From assembly GCF_026210795.1 (NCBI RefSeq), contig NC_089442.1, positions 2,914,001 to 2,978,000 on the forward strand: a DNA stretch of 64,000 bases, read 5' to 3'. Position numbers and translations under genes: made by a program. Below the pieces are notes generated by a model that was not told where the DNA came from, ran no database searches, and saw nothing but the letters and a program-made list of their open reading frames with translations. Shown piece after piece: positions 62,570 to 64,000 of this stretch; position 1 is the first letter of the stretch; every line of letters starts with the position of its first letter. Source of the DNA: Rhizophagus irregularis (lineage: Eukaryota > Glomeromycota > Glomeromycetes > Glomerales > Glomeraceae).

Positions 62570-62985
62570 ACAGAAGACAGTATAACTACTGAGTGTTCTG
62601 AGGAACTACTGCCATAAGCTCTCGAGTTGTGGCTCACACTTGATTGTCAAGAGTTATACTGTGAGCGCGAACCCAGAAATGCAAGTTTTCCTTTTGGTGC
62701 CTTGTAAGTATTTTAAAATAAAGTCCTAATTATACTACCTAACCTTGTGCTGATGCTTGCTTTTGTTATTGAATATTCCAGCAAAAGGATTACTTGACCC
62801 CATATGTTAGGTCACGGGCAGGGTTAGTCAAAAACCTATTCCTATAGGGCACCTCCGTGACTTGCGTAATGGAAGACGATGCGCTGACCGATTATCCTGA
62901 AGAACTACTGTTATCCCATAAGATTCTTCAAGAGTTGTGGTTCATGATCGGTTGCCAAGAGTGTGTATCGTGCGATCACTTGTCG
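62570..62985 (+). repeat. Diverged direct repeat with coding-like character
   Basis: About 62590-62670 (TCTGAGGAACTACTGCCATA ... CGAGTTGTGG) and about 62896-62975 (CCTGAAGAACTACTGTTATC ... AGAGTTGTGG, GGTTGCCAAGAGTGT) are related in the same order. Differences fall partly in codon third positions, suggesting old copies of a coding segment. Confidence 0.5.
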
Positions 62986-63051
62986 ACAAGCTATCATATC
63001 ATTTGCGGACTTATTTTACTAAAGATAATTATTTTCACCAAACAGGTTTAA
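62869..63051 (+). pseudogene. Small open frame, possible exon or repeat-coded fragment
   Basis: An ATG frame of 60 codons beginning MEDDALTDYPEELLLSHK with a Cys-rich middle (IGCQECVSCDH). It is GC-richer than its flanks and overlaps the second copy of the direct repeat, whose first copy has stops in the same frame. I do not recognise the family; it may belong to a mobile element. Confidence 0.3.
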
Positions 63052-63060
63052 GTCTGACGA

Positions 63061-63730
63061 GCATTTAATTTCACAGAATAATTTACAGTTAATATTTTCG
63101 CCATAACCAATATCATTTATTACATCTCTCTTTGCGATTTTAGTGATAGAATGGTCGACCTCCACTGTTAAAAATATTAAGATGGATCAAGTTGGATACG
63201 ATTAAGAAATCTCGACTAGAGTTGTATTACTAAGGTCAGATGTACGAGTTTTATAATAAATAAGCTAGACCATACATAAGACATTATTTGTAGTATTTTA
63301 TTTTACTATATAAAAGATAAAAATATACGTAATTTTAATAAAAAAAATAAAAAAATAACAAAAAAAAAATCTAAAATTAAACCGCTAGATCAATGCTGTA
63401 ATAGCATCATCGATGCTACTGTAGCAGCGGAGCAATTTATGACGTAATTTGCAATTTACCACGCGAAACAGAGAAAATATGCTGATATTAGTTAGGACAA
63501 CTACCGGGTCATTCATTTTCCATTCACCTTATGACTTACAAACGAAAGAATTCACGAAATTATAATTATACCGTAATAAATAGGAATGACAATTCGTAAA
63601 GACATCAAATTATTTTATTTCATGGGCAATAAAAAAATAAAATTTATATTTATAATAATACCCATAACAATATATTTACAAAATATTTTATCAGTATATT
63701 ATATAATATCATGATAAAATGTTCAATTTT
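63061..63730. other. AT-rich spacer
   Basis: Includes an A-rich tract (63330-63370) and a GC-bearing patch with ATCGATGCTACTGTAGCAGC near 63409, which has partial dyad symmetry. It probably contains the 3' UTR of the next minus-strand gene near its right end. Confidence 0.4.
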
Positions 63731-63912
63731 TTATTCAGAAACACTTTCAGTAAGAGAATTTTCTTGTTTAATCTCAGTAGACGGGATTTTAGTACCAGTT
63801 TCAGGATCATTTATTTCTGGTGTTTCTTCTTGTGTAATTGATCCTAAATTATAGAAAATTCCTTCATTTCTTATAAATACAATAACATTACAAAGTCCTC
63901 CAATTGCAATTG
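63731..63912 (-). CDS. Last exon of a membrane protein gene running off the window
   Basis: Read on minus, an acceptor TTTTAAG before 63912 is followed by an open frame AIAIGGLCNVIVFIRNEGIF, a hydrophobic stretch that could be the end of a transmembrane helix, then a polar Thr/Glu/Ser-rich tail (TQEETPEINDPETGTKIP ... ESVSE) and a TAA at 63731. A helix followed by a cytosolic Ser/Thr-rich tail would suit a polytopic membrane protein or receptor. The remaining exons lie beyond the window or upstream in the last 88 bases, so the family cannot be named. Confidence 0.6.
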
Positions 63913-64000
63913 CTTAAAATAAGAAAAAAAATTTGATTAATAAAGATATTTAATAAAGAATTATTATCAATAAATAATTTTTGTTTATATATATGACTTA

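Noticed and set aside
1-64000. tRNA and rRNA genes
   Set aside because: No cloverleaf-compatible A/B box pair or rRNA-like stretch was recognised by eye; a covariance-model scan would be needed to exclude them.

Overview
The window is eukaryotic nuclear DNA. It is very AT-rich, with short (about 60-100 bp) GT-AG introns and long gene-poor stretches full of short inverted-repeat elements and decayed repeats. Diverged tandem gene families, a kinase of the TKL-like fungal type, and F-box proteins of the kind hugely expanded in arbuscular mycorrhizal fungi all fit a Glomeromycotina genome, most likely Rhizophagus or a close relative. That assignment is inference from composition and families, not from a marker gene.

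The window is dominated by one multi-exon gene family. Four long members are present: 1732-6886 (+), 27631-31463 (-), 38138-42189 (+) plus 47735-51747 (+) and 54256-58312 (+), that is five genes in all, of which the first carries an extra kinase. Two decayed 3' fragments lie on the minus strand (about 23390-24350 and 25082-26260). Each gene encodes a long alpha-helical N-terminal region, a Lys/Glu/Gly-rich hinge, a small Cys/His module like a degenerate RING or U-box, a Ser/Asp spacer, a run of TPR repeats, and a beta-rich C-terminal module split over four small exons with conserved phases. Ordinary members start with a 7-codon first exon (MDGSSSQ-like). The first gene replaces that exon with a complete protein kinase domain fused to the core. 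None of the gene predictions stops at the first in-frame stop: I extended all of them through conserved splice sites to a shared ending ([16 protein letters not shown]-like).

Layout: 1-1.7 kb, AT-rich flank with a microsatellite; 1.7-6.9 kb, kinase-fusion gene with a 1-nt frame break; 6.9-16 kb, gene-poor, tandem repeats and a decayed, GC-richer coding relic; 16-18.1 kb, intact F-box/LRR-type gene; 21.1-22.2 kb, dispersed repeat with a strongly conserved core; 22.6-23 kb, MITE-like element; 23.4-31.5 kb, two relics and one full family gene on the minus strand; 31.6-31.9 kb, two small inverted-repeat elements upstream of that gene; 33.8-35.2 kb, F-box pseudogene; 38.1-58.3 kb, three family genes in tandem on the plus strand, separated by several mobile-element-like insertions; 59.8-60.9 kb, second, inverted copy of the 1.1-kb repeat; 61.4-62.2 kb, retroelement ORF1-like relic; 63.7 kb to the end, last exon of a membrane protein gene on the minus strand.

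The family cluster from 23.4 to 58.3 kb is bracketed by the two inverted 1.1-kb repeats. The third plus-strand copy (54256-58312) looks mosaic: 5' flank and N-terminus like the 38138 gene, 3' end and 3' flank like the 47735 gene. The domain order (optional kinase, helical platform, RING/U-box-like, TPR, beta-rich tail) suggests an intracellular signalling or ubiquitin-linked receptor-like family that varies by duplication and exchange. That function is inference.
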